64,000 nt of DNA from contig JAUCBN010000020.1 in the NCBI GenBank assembly GCA_035048815.1, forward strand, positions 7,385,501 through 7,449,500. Direction: 5' to 3'. This document shows positions 1 to 11,616 of this stretch, piece by piece. Origin of the DNA: Abelmoschus esculentus. Lineage: Eukaryota; Streptophyta; Magnoliopsida; Malvales; Malvaceae. Numbering within the stretch: position 1 is the first letter of the stretch; every line of letters starts with the position of its first letter. The notes under the pieces were generated by a model that saw only the letters and a list, made by a program, of their open reading frames with translations, had not been told where the DNA came from and searched no databases. The translations under genes and the position numbers were made by a program.

Positions 1-2220
1 CAACCCGATACTGCAATAAAACAACTCTTACCTCACTTTGACCATGTCAAAACCATAACTGACCATTAATCCTTTTAAACCTTTCAAAGCTTAATATCAC
101 TCTTCCATCCATTCGACCAAACATCCTCCTTATCGTTAAGAAACAACAACACAGGAAAAACCAACCATAAACAAAAAACTCAATAAACACAAACACTCGC
201 AACACCTCCCAATGATAAAGCCAACTCAAAGGACCGTTTACCCAACAGAGATTTACAAACTACCTAGTGATCCTTTTCACATAACCCCTCAACACCGAGG
301 ACTCAAGAACAACATCTAAAAACATCCCAACAACCTATTTATACTCTAGGTGAACTTAATCTAGCTCCCCAAAGCCACATCTTAATCGAAAGCTAAGCAA
401 AACGATATCACTACAACCTCTCAGGGTCCACACAAGTCCGTTATATAATCCTCAACATCTCCACTCTCTTATAGACCCTTTTTTTCCTTTTCCCAAAACC
501 ATCTCGGTGCTTACCCAAGCTAAACACTAGATTGGTCATATCCTCGACCTAATCTACTATCTAAACCATACCAAACAGAGGATACCAAGTGGTACTTTCG
601 CCAACATGATAATAACACAATACCTCTTAACAGACTGAACTCTCACCGAAAAAACCTCGCGAAACTCATCCTTCCACTTCCCAACAACCAACCTCAACTG
701 ACATCAAACTCAAGGTACACAACCTATATTCAACTATCCGCAACTCCAAGCTCAGCTAACTAATCCTTAACCAGGATTACTTCTCAACCAGGAAAGTGAC
801 TCACCCACTTCACAACGACTCAATATCACAAGGGAATTCTTCAAACACCTCTATAAACCCTTACCTTCTCCTCAAAGACTGAACATGACACAACTTTCGT
901 TTCAAAGAGGGAAGTATTCTCAGGTATGAACAAATGTATACATGGCCACCTATATGTCACCTAGATGTCTATGCAAGTGCAATCTCTAATGTCATACTCA
1001 AGAATGCTCACATGTCCTAATATATCTAATACATATATATAAGTGCTCTTATACTATGCATGCTTATTGTCCACACCCACAAACAACATCCTTAACTCCG
1101 AAAACTTCAACTTCCTATTTGAAACCCCTTTTACATCCCAAATTTAACAACAATAGAAGCTTGGTACTCAAAATATACACAACCACACCACAAACCAAAC
1201 GTTTCCATTACGTTCGATTCACTTTGCACACAAAACACTCAAAAACTCCCAAGGGCACTCTCAGTGAGGTAGTCATCTGTTACTCACTAGCACAGATGAT
1301 TCCCAGACTAAACTGGTTCAAAACCACCTCATGATCAAACTCGATTGAGAACCCTAACAACTCAAGATCGGATATCACAAAATTAAATATAAAACACAAC
1401 ACAAACTTGTCTACTAACTTTCTGATCTCCACTACTCCTCTACTAACAAGTCTTAGCTCTCTTTTCAGTCCCATATCGAAACAATAACAAAATTTTTAAC
1501 ATATGATAACATTTTGCAAATCTATTTGGCTAGCGCGAAGCAAGTTCCAAGTAGCTCAAGTACATTATAAAATAATTTCCTAGTAGTAGTTAGAGCAATG
1601 GTTACCCCAAAATAAACCCTAGCAACACATATACTCAGCAATTATATAGCACAATCATCAACTTTGATTAGCATCAAGAATATATAACCATATAATAATT
1701 GTATTTTCCGCAAGTATACAAAAAAATTTCAATTATTAATCACCACAAAATGCATTAAGCGTCATATAAAACCATCCCAAAATCTCATGCATTAGTTAAA
1801 GTAAATTCAATCCAACTTTCAATGCTATATGGCATACCATAACAACAATTCTCATGGGATATTGAATTAATAATTCATTTTCAAGACTATCTTACAGGAA
1901 TGCATGCAAAACTCACAATTTAAGCACATTTCAGTTCTCATGCATAGATTTCATATGCAAGACAACATTAGAACAAGGTCAACAAATTAGTCAATGCCAC
2001 ACAATGTTCAATTCACTCAATCAAGCAGCACGTGACCATGTTTACATCTCTTTATAACCATTGTCATTATAATGCAACAAGATTTGATCATGTTTGCAAA
2101 CACCGTGCTTGTCAAGCAAAACTATCACTACTATGCCACAACTAAGCTCAACCACTAAGCATAGATAAACAGTCAACCAACATGCGGGCACATCAACACA
2201 GACCAAAAGAAACTAAATTT
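1..2220 (-). mobile_element. Internal region of LTR element A (runs off left edge)
   Basis: This stretch lies downstream, in the minus-strand sense, of a tRNA-iMet primer binding site and a 5' LTR, so it should be the element's interior. I translated several minus-strand parts and found frequent stops and no gag, protease or reverse transcriptase motif. It may be a non-coding LARD-type interior or a decayed one. The short open frames here (such as 47-229 and 1056-1334) show no family features. Confidence 0.6.
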
Positions 2221-2233
2221 GGCTCTGATACCA
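2221..2233 (-). other. Primer binding site, tRNA-iMet type
   Basis: On the minus strand this reads TGGTATCAGAGCC, the standard plant LTR-retrotransposon primer site complementary to the 3' end of initiator tRNA-Met. It lies five bases past the LTR end. It sets the element's orientation as minus and identifies 2239-4049 as its 5' LTR. Confidence 0.85.
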
Positions 2234-2238
2234 ACAAA

Positions 2239-4049
2239 TATAACCCCCTCGACCCAGTCTATACAAAACTCGACTCGAACGGAATACATGGGGAATATCG
2301 ATAAAAAACCAAGAGAATTTGCACCGATAAACAACCTATTTTTTTTATCTTGACTAGAGTATTTAGTGTTCTACATTTACATACATTCAACTAGAAGCCC
2401 AACGTTCAAAACGGAAGACAAAACAAGCATTGTTTGCACCATATACGCAAAAAGGACCAAATTATAATTTTTCATAAATTCAATGACCAAATATTAATTT
2501 AGTATTATTAATCTTTAATTAAGGTCATCTTATGCTTGCATATCAAATTTCAACTCAAAATAATGTTTACAACTCATTTAATTGTCGTTACAAGATTCAG
2601 TGACTAAAACATAAAAAATCTAAACTTACATTTCAGCCTTTAACTACCATAACAGATAGGGGTATCGATACCGCAAGGGCCGTTATCGATACCATTTGAC
2701 ACTGCCAACCCCACTATCGATACCATGGTCAGTGGTATGGATTCCTAGGCCAAAATATCAAATGATGTATCGATACCCTAAACACTGCCAATCCCTACAC
2801 CCCCAAAACCTCTAATAAAATATGTAAAACCATGCCGAATAGGCATCCCACTCACCAATTTCCCAAAATATGCTTTCCTAAGCCAACCGACACTCTTGCC
2901 TTTGTCAAAACATATCCAACTCTATGCTCATCACAATTCCCTGCTTCCAACAAGAAAAACAGAGGAATTAATGCCCAATAAAGCTTCAACTCAACTCCTA
3001 ACTCGTTCTCCCTCAAAACAACCCCTTACACACTATTGATTCAACCGAAAACCTCTCCGAAACAACACCAAACTTTACCCAGCCAACAACCAACAAGGTT
3101 AAACCCTTTTCTATACCAAAACACACCTAAAAACCATGATATAAATCACAAGAACCTCTAGCAACAATAGAGCATACAAAATCCTTCACTAACTCTTGAT
3201 TTAAGGTATTAAACATAACCAAAACTCAAGATCCGGGATTAGACAATTAAAAGCCATCACAGTTTCATCAAAATGCATCAATAATCATAGATTTAGGTAT
3301 CCAAAACCTCCATGTATCAATTGAGTATGAAAATAAATGAAATCAATGAAAATCCTATAATAAAAGTCAATTTTAAAAAACCAAAATCATAAAGAACCTG
3401 TGTAATCAGCCAAACACTTGGTAATTTCAATAAAGAACTTAAAGTTTAGAGGATTGAATGATTCTCATCTCTAAACCTGATCCAACCTCCTTCCAAGAAT
3501 GAAAATCATGTAAAAACAATGGAAAATTATGAGAAATTGAAGAGAGAATGCAAGGAGATCAAATTAAAACGTGAATTGAAGTAAAAAGATGATGTTTACC
3601 TTGAAAAATATGAAGAAACCTCTGCTTGGATGCCGAGAAAATTGGTGAGAAAAAGAGAATTTGAGTAGTTACGTAAAATGGAGAAATTTGGTTAAAAATG
3701 AGAAAATATTGATTAAAGGTGTTAATTAAAGCATTAAAAGAGGATTTATTTAAGCCTTTTGGAAGGTTAGATCAACTAAGAAAAGATTGGATCAAAACCC
3801 CTTTCAATTTTTACAAAATAGTCACTAGTTTTCAAAATGTCAAGGACCCGGATATAAATTTCTAAAATTGATTTAACCAAAGTCAAATATAGTTAAAATA
3901 AGAATTTTGAGAATTTTTCTATAATTTATTTCCATCAAAAACATATTTTTGTGATTTAAATCTCGAAACTAAATTTAAGGGCTTATCCGGTGTAATTGGT
4001 TCACTAACCAGACTTCAAAAAACATATAGGCCCATTTTCGGGGCGTTAC
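2239..4049 (-). mobile_element. 5' LTR of element A
   Basis: Read on the minus strand, the 1.8-kb LTR starts TGTAACGCCCCG and ends GGGGGTTATA, where TACA is expected, so the last bases are mutated. The tRNA-iMet primer site follows. It carries a cluster of TATCGATACC motifs at 2661-2778 near its 3' end. Its two ends resemble those of the longer solo LTR at 19879-23846, including a shared GGAAGGAGGTTGGATC block, so the two belong to related families. It is inserted into the gag relic at 4050. The partner target duplication lies outside the window. Confidence 0.8.
2661..2778. repeat. TATCGATACC motif cluster in LTR A
   Basis: Four copies of a CGATA-centred motif, mostly GTATCGATACC or TTATCGATACC, lie within about 120 bp. 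The core TATCGATA is a perfect palindrome. Comparable clusters occur in three other LTRs at 11323-11616, 23129-23300 and 45775-46049. Confidence 0.8.
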
Positions 4050-4916
4050 ATGACTCGTTGTATCCTTGTCAGAAAGAAGAAATGTTATTTCTAAGCTGAT
4101 TGTTGAGATTTGGTGGATTATACCGCAGCAAAAAGCTTTTACATAGATTTAGCCCATGACTCCATCGAACCGGATGGTACTCCAATCAACCATGCCCTTG
4201 CTCGGCCACATAGAGAATAAGGAAATAGTTTGATCTTCAACACATCCTCATGCACTCCTTGCTGACGAAATGAGTCACAAACTTCCAAGAAAGAACGAAT
4301 ATGTTTCCTTGCGTCTTCATGAGGCATACCACCAAATTTCCCAATAGACTTAAGCATATTAAACGTGACAGGCTTGATTTCAAAGTGATTAGCTTGAATT
4401 TATGGTGCAACAATGCCAGTATTAACATCATCCAAGATAGGATCTAAGTGATCCCGAATAGCCCTTAGATCTAACTTGAGATTTAGAACATCGACGAATC
4501 TTCCTGGTATCTTGAAAGAATTGCAAATTTTTAGGAAGGATTTAAGATGCTACTAAGCATCCTCGTTTGTTGATCCTCCAAACTACCCAAGTCTAATCAA
4601 ATTAAACATTACCGATTTGAGTTCAAAATGCTAAGCGTCAATGTTTGGCATGACCACTGTAGGTGTCAGCCCATCCATATCTTCTTCAAGATAATCACGA
4701 TGTTCTTACGCGTTCATGTTCTGGAAGATCGGCTGGATTGACTACCGCATATGTTGCGACGTTGCCTACTAAGGCGGCATTCATGCCAGTTTTATTCTCT
4801 TATTGGTCAGGTTCTTGATTCATCCATGCTCTTAACCTTTGTCGAAGACTTCGTATAGTACGCTCGATTTCTGGGTCAAATGGGTATTCTTCAGCCGATG
4901 TGTTTGACCTGGTCAT
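4050..4916 (-). pseudogene. Ty3/gypsy gag, decayed (Athila/Tat-like)
   Basis: Starting at the ATG at 4916-4914, the minus strand encodes a gag N-terminus (MTRSNTSAEEYPFDPEIE...). Further on it encodes the Retrotrans_gag core: the segment at 4139-4357 has FGGMPHEDARKHIRSFLEVC and LKIKLFPYSLCGRARAWL, typical of plant gypsy gag. In-frame stops and frameshifts separate the blocks, so the protein cannot be made. The gag stops at 4050, where element A is inserted. The IQANHFEIKP-like block upstream of the core is typical of Athila/Tat-type gag. Gag forms the virus-like particle; no pol is visible nearby. Confidence 0.8.
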
Positions 4917-5021
4917 ACAATGGGAAAACCCAAATTATATGGGAAATAAAAGAAAATAAAAAATAAATAGGATGCAAGATTAATATGCTGGACCTTTGCC
5001 ACGTTGTAATATTTTAGATGT

Positions 5022-6841
5022 TGTAACCCCTAAACCCGACCTAGAAGAAATAGGTCGAATCTAGGAAGTCCTGTTTGAAAACTTTACCCTCAAGAAAACA
5101 AATTTTAAAAATTATACTTTAATATAAAATAAAACCATAGTAAATTAATAAATATCTTAAAATAAAAAATACTTAAATATTATAATAAAAAATTAAAATA
5201 TTTATATAAAATTCTCTAAAATAAAATCATATAAAAATGTTTAAATAACCAAAAAACATAAATATTCCAAATACCTCAAAGTTTCCAAAATAATAAATAA
5301 TAACCTGAATGTCTAAAAATAATTTCGTTCAGATAATGAAATAACTGAATAAAATATAAGATCATTCAAGTACCGCAACGCCTAAAGTTCAAAGATCTAT
5401 AAGAGAAAACTAAGGAGAGTAAGCTAAAGAGCTTAGTGTGTCTCTAAGGTTCAGATAAAAACAACAAAACACGATTTATAAAATTATTTTTCACGAGTAA
5501 TATTTAAAAAATGATTCACATAAATAATTTTCTCAATAGTAAAGTTTTGGAAAAATGCAAATCATGATGTATGAATGATATCATACGCACAACACAAATC
5601 CCAACTACAGTATCACCAGTTCGAGTGGAGGAGTTCCCCATAACCCTCACCCACGTCACCAATCTGAGAGTGGTCTAAGGGCTTCCGAATCGAAATGTTG
5701 TCACGACTTCCTCCGTACACAATCTCACCCCATCCAAACATAATGATGCATCACGATTTGAAATCCGAAAACAGTCACAATTCAATCCGAAATCACAATT
5801 ACCCAAAATCTCAATTTGTCCGAAAATACAAATTCACAGAATAAAAAACTCATATTTACTCTCAAAAGTGTGAGATCTAAAATCTGAAAATTTTATATAT
5901 TTCTCAAATCATAATAACATGTATGCATGATAACACAAATGCACAATCAAAGTCACAATACAAAAATTAGACATGCTAGCAAAATACGAGCATTATTTAA
6001 AACACAAAATATTAAGCATGTCACACACAAAATATATTTTTCTAAAAAACACATATAGCATCAGTAAGAGAATAGATCTTATCCAAAGCGACTCAATTTA
6101 CTGAATAATGTGGCTTTGAACTCGAATAGAATTAAAGAATGAAAACATAGGCTTTAGAGAATCTTGATGGAAGTAAATAATGTAGGTTTTCTCTTTAACC
6201 ATAATATGTATTTATAGAGAAAAATAATTGATTTCAATTAGAATTAGAATTCAATTAGATGAAAATATAAATATAATAAATATTAATAAAAAGTTTGAAG
6301 AATTTCTAAGGGATTTCCTTTATTTAGCAGAGACTTTATATAATATATATAATATATATTATAATAATAAATAAAAAATTTGATAAAATAATAATTAAAA
6401 TAAAATAATATTTTTAATGAAAAATAAGTAATTTTAGTGGAATCAAAATTTAATTTAAAAACAAAATGGATATTCAAGAGTTCTCAAACTTTAAAACATA
6501 TATAATAATAATAATAAATAATATAATAGTTTTATTTAAAAAAACTAAAAAAATGTGAAAGAATAAAAATTATTAAGAAAATTGGCTAAATTACTTATTT
6601 AGCCATTAATCTCTTTAAGATTTTCAAAACATAACTTTAACTTTTAAACTTCAAATTCACATTTTAGACTTTTAAAACTTTATAATCTTATCCCAAAAAT
6701 CTTTCTCTTAAATTTAGAAAATAAATTTAAAAACCTCAAAAAATAGAGTTTCAAAAATTGAGTATCTAAAAACTATGGTTTTTAATTAAGGATTTCAAAA
6801 TTAGGGTTTTAAAATTAAGAATAATTTTTGGGGGTGTTACA
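5022..6841. mobile_element. Solo LTR D (1820 bp)
   Basis: The element begins TGTAACCCCTAAACC and ends GGGGGTGTTACA. It is flanked by an exact 5-bp duplication, GATGT at 5017-5021 and 6842-6846. The related copy at 43356 has the uninterrupted site (TTTTAGATGTCGAA). There is no primer site, polypurine tract or coding sequence inside, so it is a solo LTR. It is very AT-rich in its second half. Internal motif order hints at minus orientation, but this is not certain. Confidence 0.88.
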
Positions 6842-9800
6842 GATGTCGAACCAACATGGACTGGATACCCACGCAACGTATCTTTCATACACTAAGAAAA
6901 GTAAAACACAAGTAATTGATTGAAAGTATGATTAACTTGTTAGAGTATGCACAAAGACTAATCATATGATGATTATAAGGATACTTTTATTTACCAATTT
7001 TATTGAATAAAGGCATTACCATTGTTATTTTAAGATATATGTGTCAATGTATAACATAAACTGAGAAACAATAAGGTCCATATAATAATATAAGTATTAT
7101 TATTAAAAGATCCCAAGTCAAGTATTATTATGGGTATGAACAATAATAATACACTTAAGACTAACATGTTATTAATTGATGACAATGAGTTGTCATTGAC
7201 ATAGAGATGTCAAAATTAATACATGAATATATTAATAGAGAATAATATGTTGGATTGACTCGCTGTGAGCATATGTCTTGTATTATTATGTGACGGTCAC
7301 GATATTGCTCATAGTGACAACTATATGTATGATCCTTAGACTTGAGATTATTATTATCTCAACATTTTTTGTTTTATGTTTTGATACAGTTAAACGTGTC
7401 TCGTAATTAGTTACACTATAAAAACTGACATTGGACATATTACAATATATGCAGTGAGATATGAATTATCGAGATAGGATTTGTCCTTCCTATATAATAG
7501 GAAAATATATCAAAGGCCACTTGATTGAGTGAGACTAGAAATGTATGGCCATGCTTGAATAGGTTGATATGAGATATCACAAATTATTCATTAATAGTAG
7601 TCCACTCTATATATCAAGAAACATTAAAATAGGCTTTACAAGTGTGGCTATTCCAAGACTTGTGCCTATTATAGATATAAAAGGACAAAAGGATACAATG
7701 CATTAAGAGAGTTGGTCACGGACATGATACATCGAATCATGATCTCTTGTAACTTAGATGACAATGATATATTGCTAGATATCACTCATTGTTTGTAATA
7801 TTAGATTTGTTCTAATTTTATTTAACGTTACAATGAGTCTATAGGGTCAAACCCAATGGTTGAAAAGGAGCAATAAATATATATGTATAAATAGATTATA
7901 TTTAATCTAAAATTTAATAAAAGGATATAATTAAAGTAATTTTATTCCTTTTCAAATTTGGATTAAATATAAATCCTGAATTTTAAGGAGATAATAAAAT
8001 TAATTATTTCCTATAACAAATAAGAAATAAAACTCTAATACCTAGGGTTACACATATATAAGAGATTTTTGGTCTAGCATTCGTATTAGAGAATTCCACA
8101 TTCCCAAAACCTAAAATCACGAAAAATAGTTTTTCGAGATTTGCTCTCAACCAGGTGAACTGCGTAGAGGCCGAGACGATATTCGTGGAGGCTAAAGATT
8201 CAGATTGTTGAACGATCGTGATTGTAGCAGATTCAGTTGTTGTTTTTGCTGCTTATCAAGGAACCCAATGTAAGTCGTTGCATCTCTTCCTCCCGATTTC
8301 GGATTAAACGTACATGGATCATGTAACACCCTGAAACTCGGTTAGTAAAATGATTCGAACAAATTGTAAATTAAATCGAATTGCATGATTAATTGGGTTA
8401 GAAGAAAGGGACTAAATTAAATTAGATGAGAAATGTGAAGGTTGCATGGAAAATACCCAAATTCCCTAAACTACCCCATGTAATAAACTAAGTCTAGGTA
8501 TGTCATTAAGGGCAAAATGGTCCTTTCACCCTCATTAATAAACAAAAAAAAGAAATCAGCCACTCCTCCCTTTCTTCTCCTCATTCACGTGAAAAGAAAA
8601 AAGAAAGAGAGAGAGAGACTTTTGAGAGAATTGAAGGGAAGCCATTGAAGGATAGCTTAAAAGCTTTGCATGGTTAGGCTTTTGGTCTAGAAAATCAAGT
8701 TTAAAGGTCTTGATAAGTTCTTTTTCCTTAACCGAAAATCATTTGGATTTTTGAATGATTATATGATGCTTTTTTGTTGAATTAGATTGTTAGAAAGCCT
8801 AATCTAAATTTAGTATTTATTTAGTTATGAGTTTTGAAGCATGAAGAAATAAGTTAGGAAATTTGGGAATTTGATTTTGTAAATGTATAAATTGTGATAT
8901 TTGGTTCGAATAGTGGCTCAAAATGGGGATTTGTTGATGTTAATTTTTTGTTTGAAAGGCTTGAAATTCATGAGGATTAGATCGAATTGAGAATTAAGAC
9001 CATGGGATGAAAGTTAGTCAATTTGCTTAGGAAATACATTTTCGGGTAGCACTTTTCGGAAAATTCCCTAAGTCGGGTTTGAAGGAGTTAGGAGCTGAAA
9101 TTTTGCAGTAGAATAATCTTATATATCTAGTTTAAGGGAAAATTTACGTAATCTCAATTTAAATTTTGTAGAGAAAGTTATAAGTCTTTCCGTAAGGGCT
9201 GTCCGAGCAGTCCCGAATCTGGACAGGTCTGATTTGAACGAAATTTGGTATTTATTGGTTGGGAATTAAATTATGAGGTTAATGTTTCCTTGTAGAGGAT
9301 TTTTTTAGCTTTCCAAAGAGGTAAAATGGGCTAAAATCGGATATGGGAACTAGGAGATATGATCGATTCTTTATAGGGTAGCAAAGTTGTCCCTAATGAA
9401 CAAATGTGAATATTTACATTTGTTAAGCATGTGATCACTTGAATTAAGTGATTTGATTATGTCCTAATGAATGTTATGTGTGTATGGGTTACTAGAGAAT
9501 CCAAGAGGCGAGGACATTGAAGAAGAAGAAGAAAGGCTCGAACTAGCAAGGAAGAGAGGCAAGGGGATCACCATCTACAATCCTTGAAGTGCTTGGAACC
9601 ATAGTGAGTGTGACAAACCTTAGGGTTAGGACCTAGGTCCTAACCACCTTTTGTTTATTTGAACTGTCATGTAAATGGACTAATCGCATATTCGGTAAAA
9701 AGGGAAAGAGGTTTAATTTTAAATGACTTGAATGATACCATGATTGTGTGCTAGATGGTTAAGACTAGCTTAGTACATTTGCATAGCTCGAAAATGTCAA

Positions 9801-10078
9801 GGTAAGTTATGGCATGCGACTACAGATGTCAGGTACGTGAATCATGCATGAAGCATGTTTATAATGATATGGACCTTGTATGGTAACATGATATGAATGA
9901 TTTGATAATGGCATGATAATTGCTTTTGTGATAGCATGTATAGACATTGCTTTTGTATTTAGAAACTTGAATAATGTGATTTGAAAGACAATTGAATGAA
10001 TAATGGAAATGTTATTGAGCCTTGGTCGATAGTTGGTCATAGGTAGTACGGCATGCCTAGGGTCTGAGCTCATTGTTT

Positions 10079-10226
10079 AGTGCTTCGGCACTCTTGTTTA
10101 GTACTTTGGTACTCTTGTTCGGTACTTTGGGTACCATTGATTGGTGGTTATTCACCATTTGTTAGATACCATGGGTATCTCTTGTTAGTGCCTTTGTGGT
10201 ACTCTTGTTAGTGCTTTCGTGGCACT
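10079..10226 (+). repeat. Seven-unit hairpin array in LTR G
   Basis: Units start at 10079, 10100, 10121, 10142, 10164, 10187 and 10210, a period of 21-23 bp. Each is a small inverted repeat: AGTGC-TTCG-GCACT, AGTAC-TTTG-GTACT, GGTAC-TTTGG-GTACC, TGGTG...CACCA, AGATACC-ATG-GGTATCT, AGTGCC...GGTACT (one G-T pair), AGTGC...GCACT. Stem bases differ between units but pairing is retained. Spacers resemble TCTTGTT. Confidence 0.85.
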
Positions 10227-11322
10227 CTTGTTGACTCGCTTACCTTGTCTAACTATACCAAGGCATCACACAAAACTAAATTGAAAGACTAAAGTTTAAA
10301 AGTGAAACTATATGTACTTGTATTTGCTTATGAAGCATTGGAACTTGATTATGAATTTGTTATAGAACATCGAAATGGAATTGTTGCTATGAGTAGCACT
10401 TGAAAAAGGAATTGCTAGTGACAATTAGATTGAATGTATGGCTATAAGTAGCCCTTGATATGAATGGTCTATGAAAGCATTAAAAAATGGAAATTGACTA
10501 TTGATTCATATGCATCGAATATATGCTAGCTAATGCATGAGCATATAGGTTATGAAATTGAATTGTATGCTAGAATTTTTATTGACATGATAAGCATTAT
10601 ACTTGACTGATATCCTTGTATATTGAATGAACTAATTTCATGAATTGAATTGTTTGCTTAATTGAAGCATGTTATATTAGTTATTGTATAATGTTTAATA
10701 TGATTAGACTTAGGGCTGCCTCACTAAGTACCTAGCAAGTACTTGCCACTCGTTTGTTTCCTCCTTCCCAAAACAACAGGTCATCGAGCTAAGGAGCTAG
10801 ATTGAAACCGATCGAGGGCAAGGACACCAAGCAAGCCAAGTATGGTATTTTGTGATTTTGGTTAACTCCTAGTTTATGGTGGCATAGTGAGCATGTATGG
10901 ATTAGTTTATGCATTTGAGATTTGGTTAATGTTTTGTATATATTGTCATTGAGCTCTTGGTTTGTAAGCCTTAAGGCAAGGTCATGAATAGGCTAGCATA
11001 TTGGTATAGTTGAGATTGCCCATGAAACTTTAGTTAATGTAATGTGTATTGGCATGCAAGTGATGAACCACGTGAATTAACATGTAGACTATAAGATTAA
11101 GATATAGTCAAACTAGTGACTATAGTGATGGTAAGGTAGAATGACATGGATATTGGTTTGAGCAATGAATTGGTCAAAATTATAGGACTAGTAAATTGTT
11201 ACTTGTTACCAAACATGTTAAAATGGTCCCTTAAGGATTAGAGATGGTTGGAGGCTAGATTAGAGGCCTTTAGGATAGTGTCTAAGTGTATTAGAAGCTT
11301 GAAACCTGCAAATTCGAGCAGT

Positions 11323-11616
11323 GGTATCGATACCATTCCCATGCATATCGATACCCCCTTGAAAAGTCTAAGCTTGTATACCAGGTGTATCGGAACGCAT
11401 GGCATACGTTTCGATACCAGTATGTCCAGTAGCATAATTGGTTCGATACCCGTATCGATACCAAATTGTCCAGTGAGCTCCTCGATTCGATACCCGTATC
11501 AAATCAGGTTGCTCTAGCATCTGGTCAACGAGTCAACAAGTCAACGTAGTTGACCCGTATCGAACCATGTTTCGATACCCCTGTTTCGATACCACTCTAT
11601 AAGGGGTATCGGTACC
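11323..11616. repeat. CGATACC motif cluster in LTR G
   Basis: At least nine variants of GGTATCGATACC, CCCGTATCGATACC, TTTCGATACC and GTATCGGTACC occur in about 290 bp, 345-640 bp before the LTR end. They explain the open frame at 11248-11517, which has no family features. Confidence 0.8.

Noticed and set aside
4968..5004. Similarity of this flank to 43310-43355 (GATGCAAG and CCTTTKCCAMGT)
   Set aside because: Short and gapped; I could not decide whether it is shared internal sequence or chance, so it was not used to set element boundaries.
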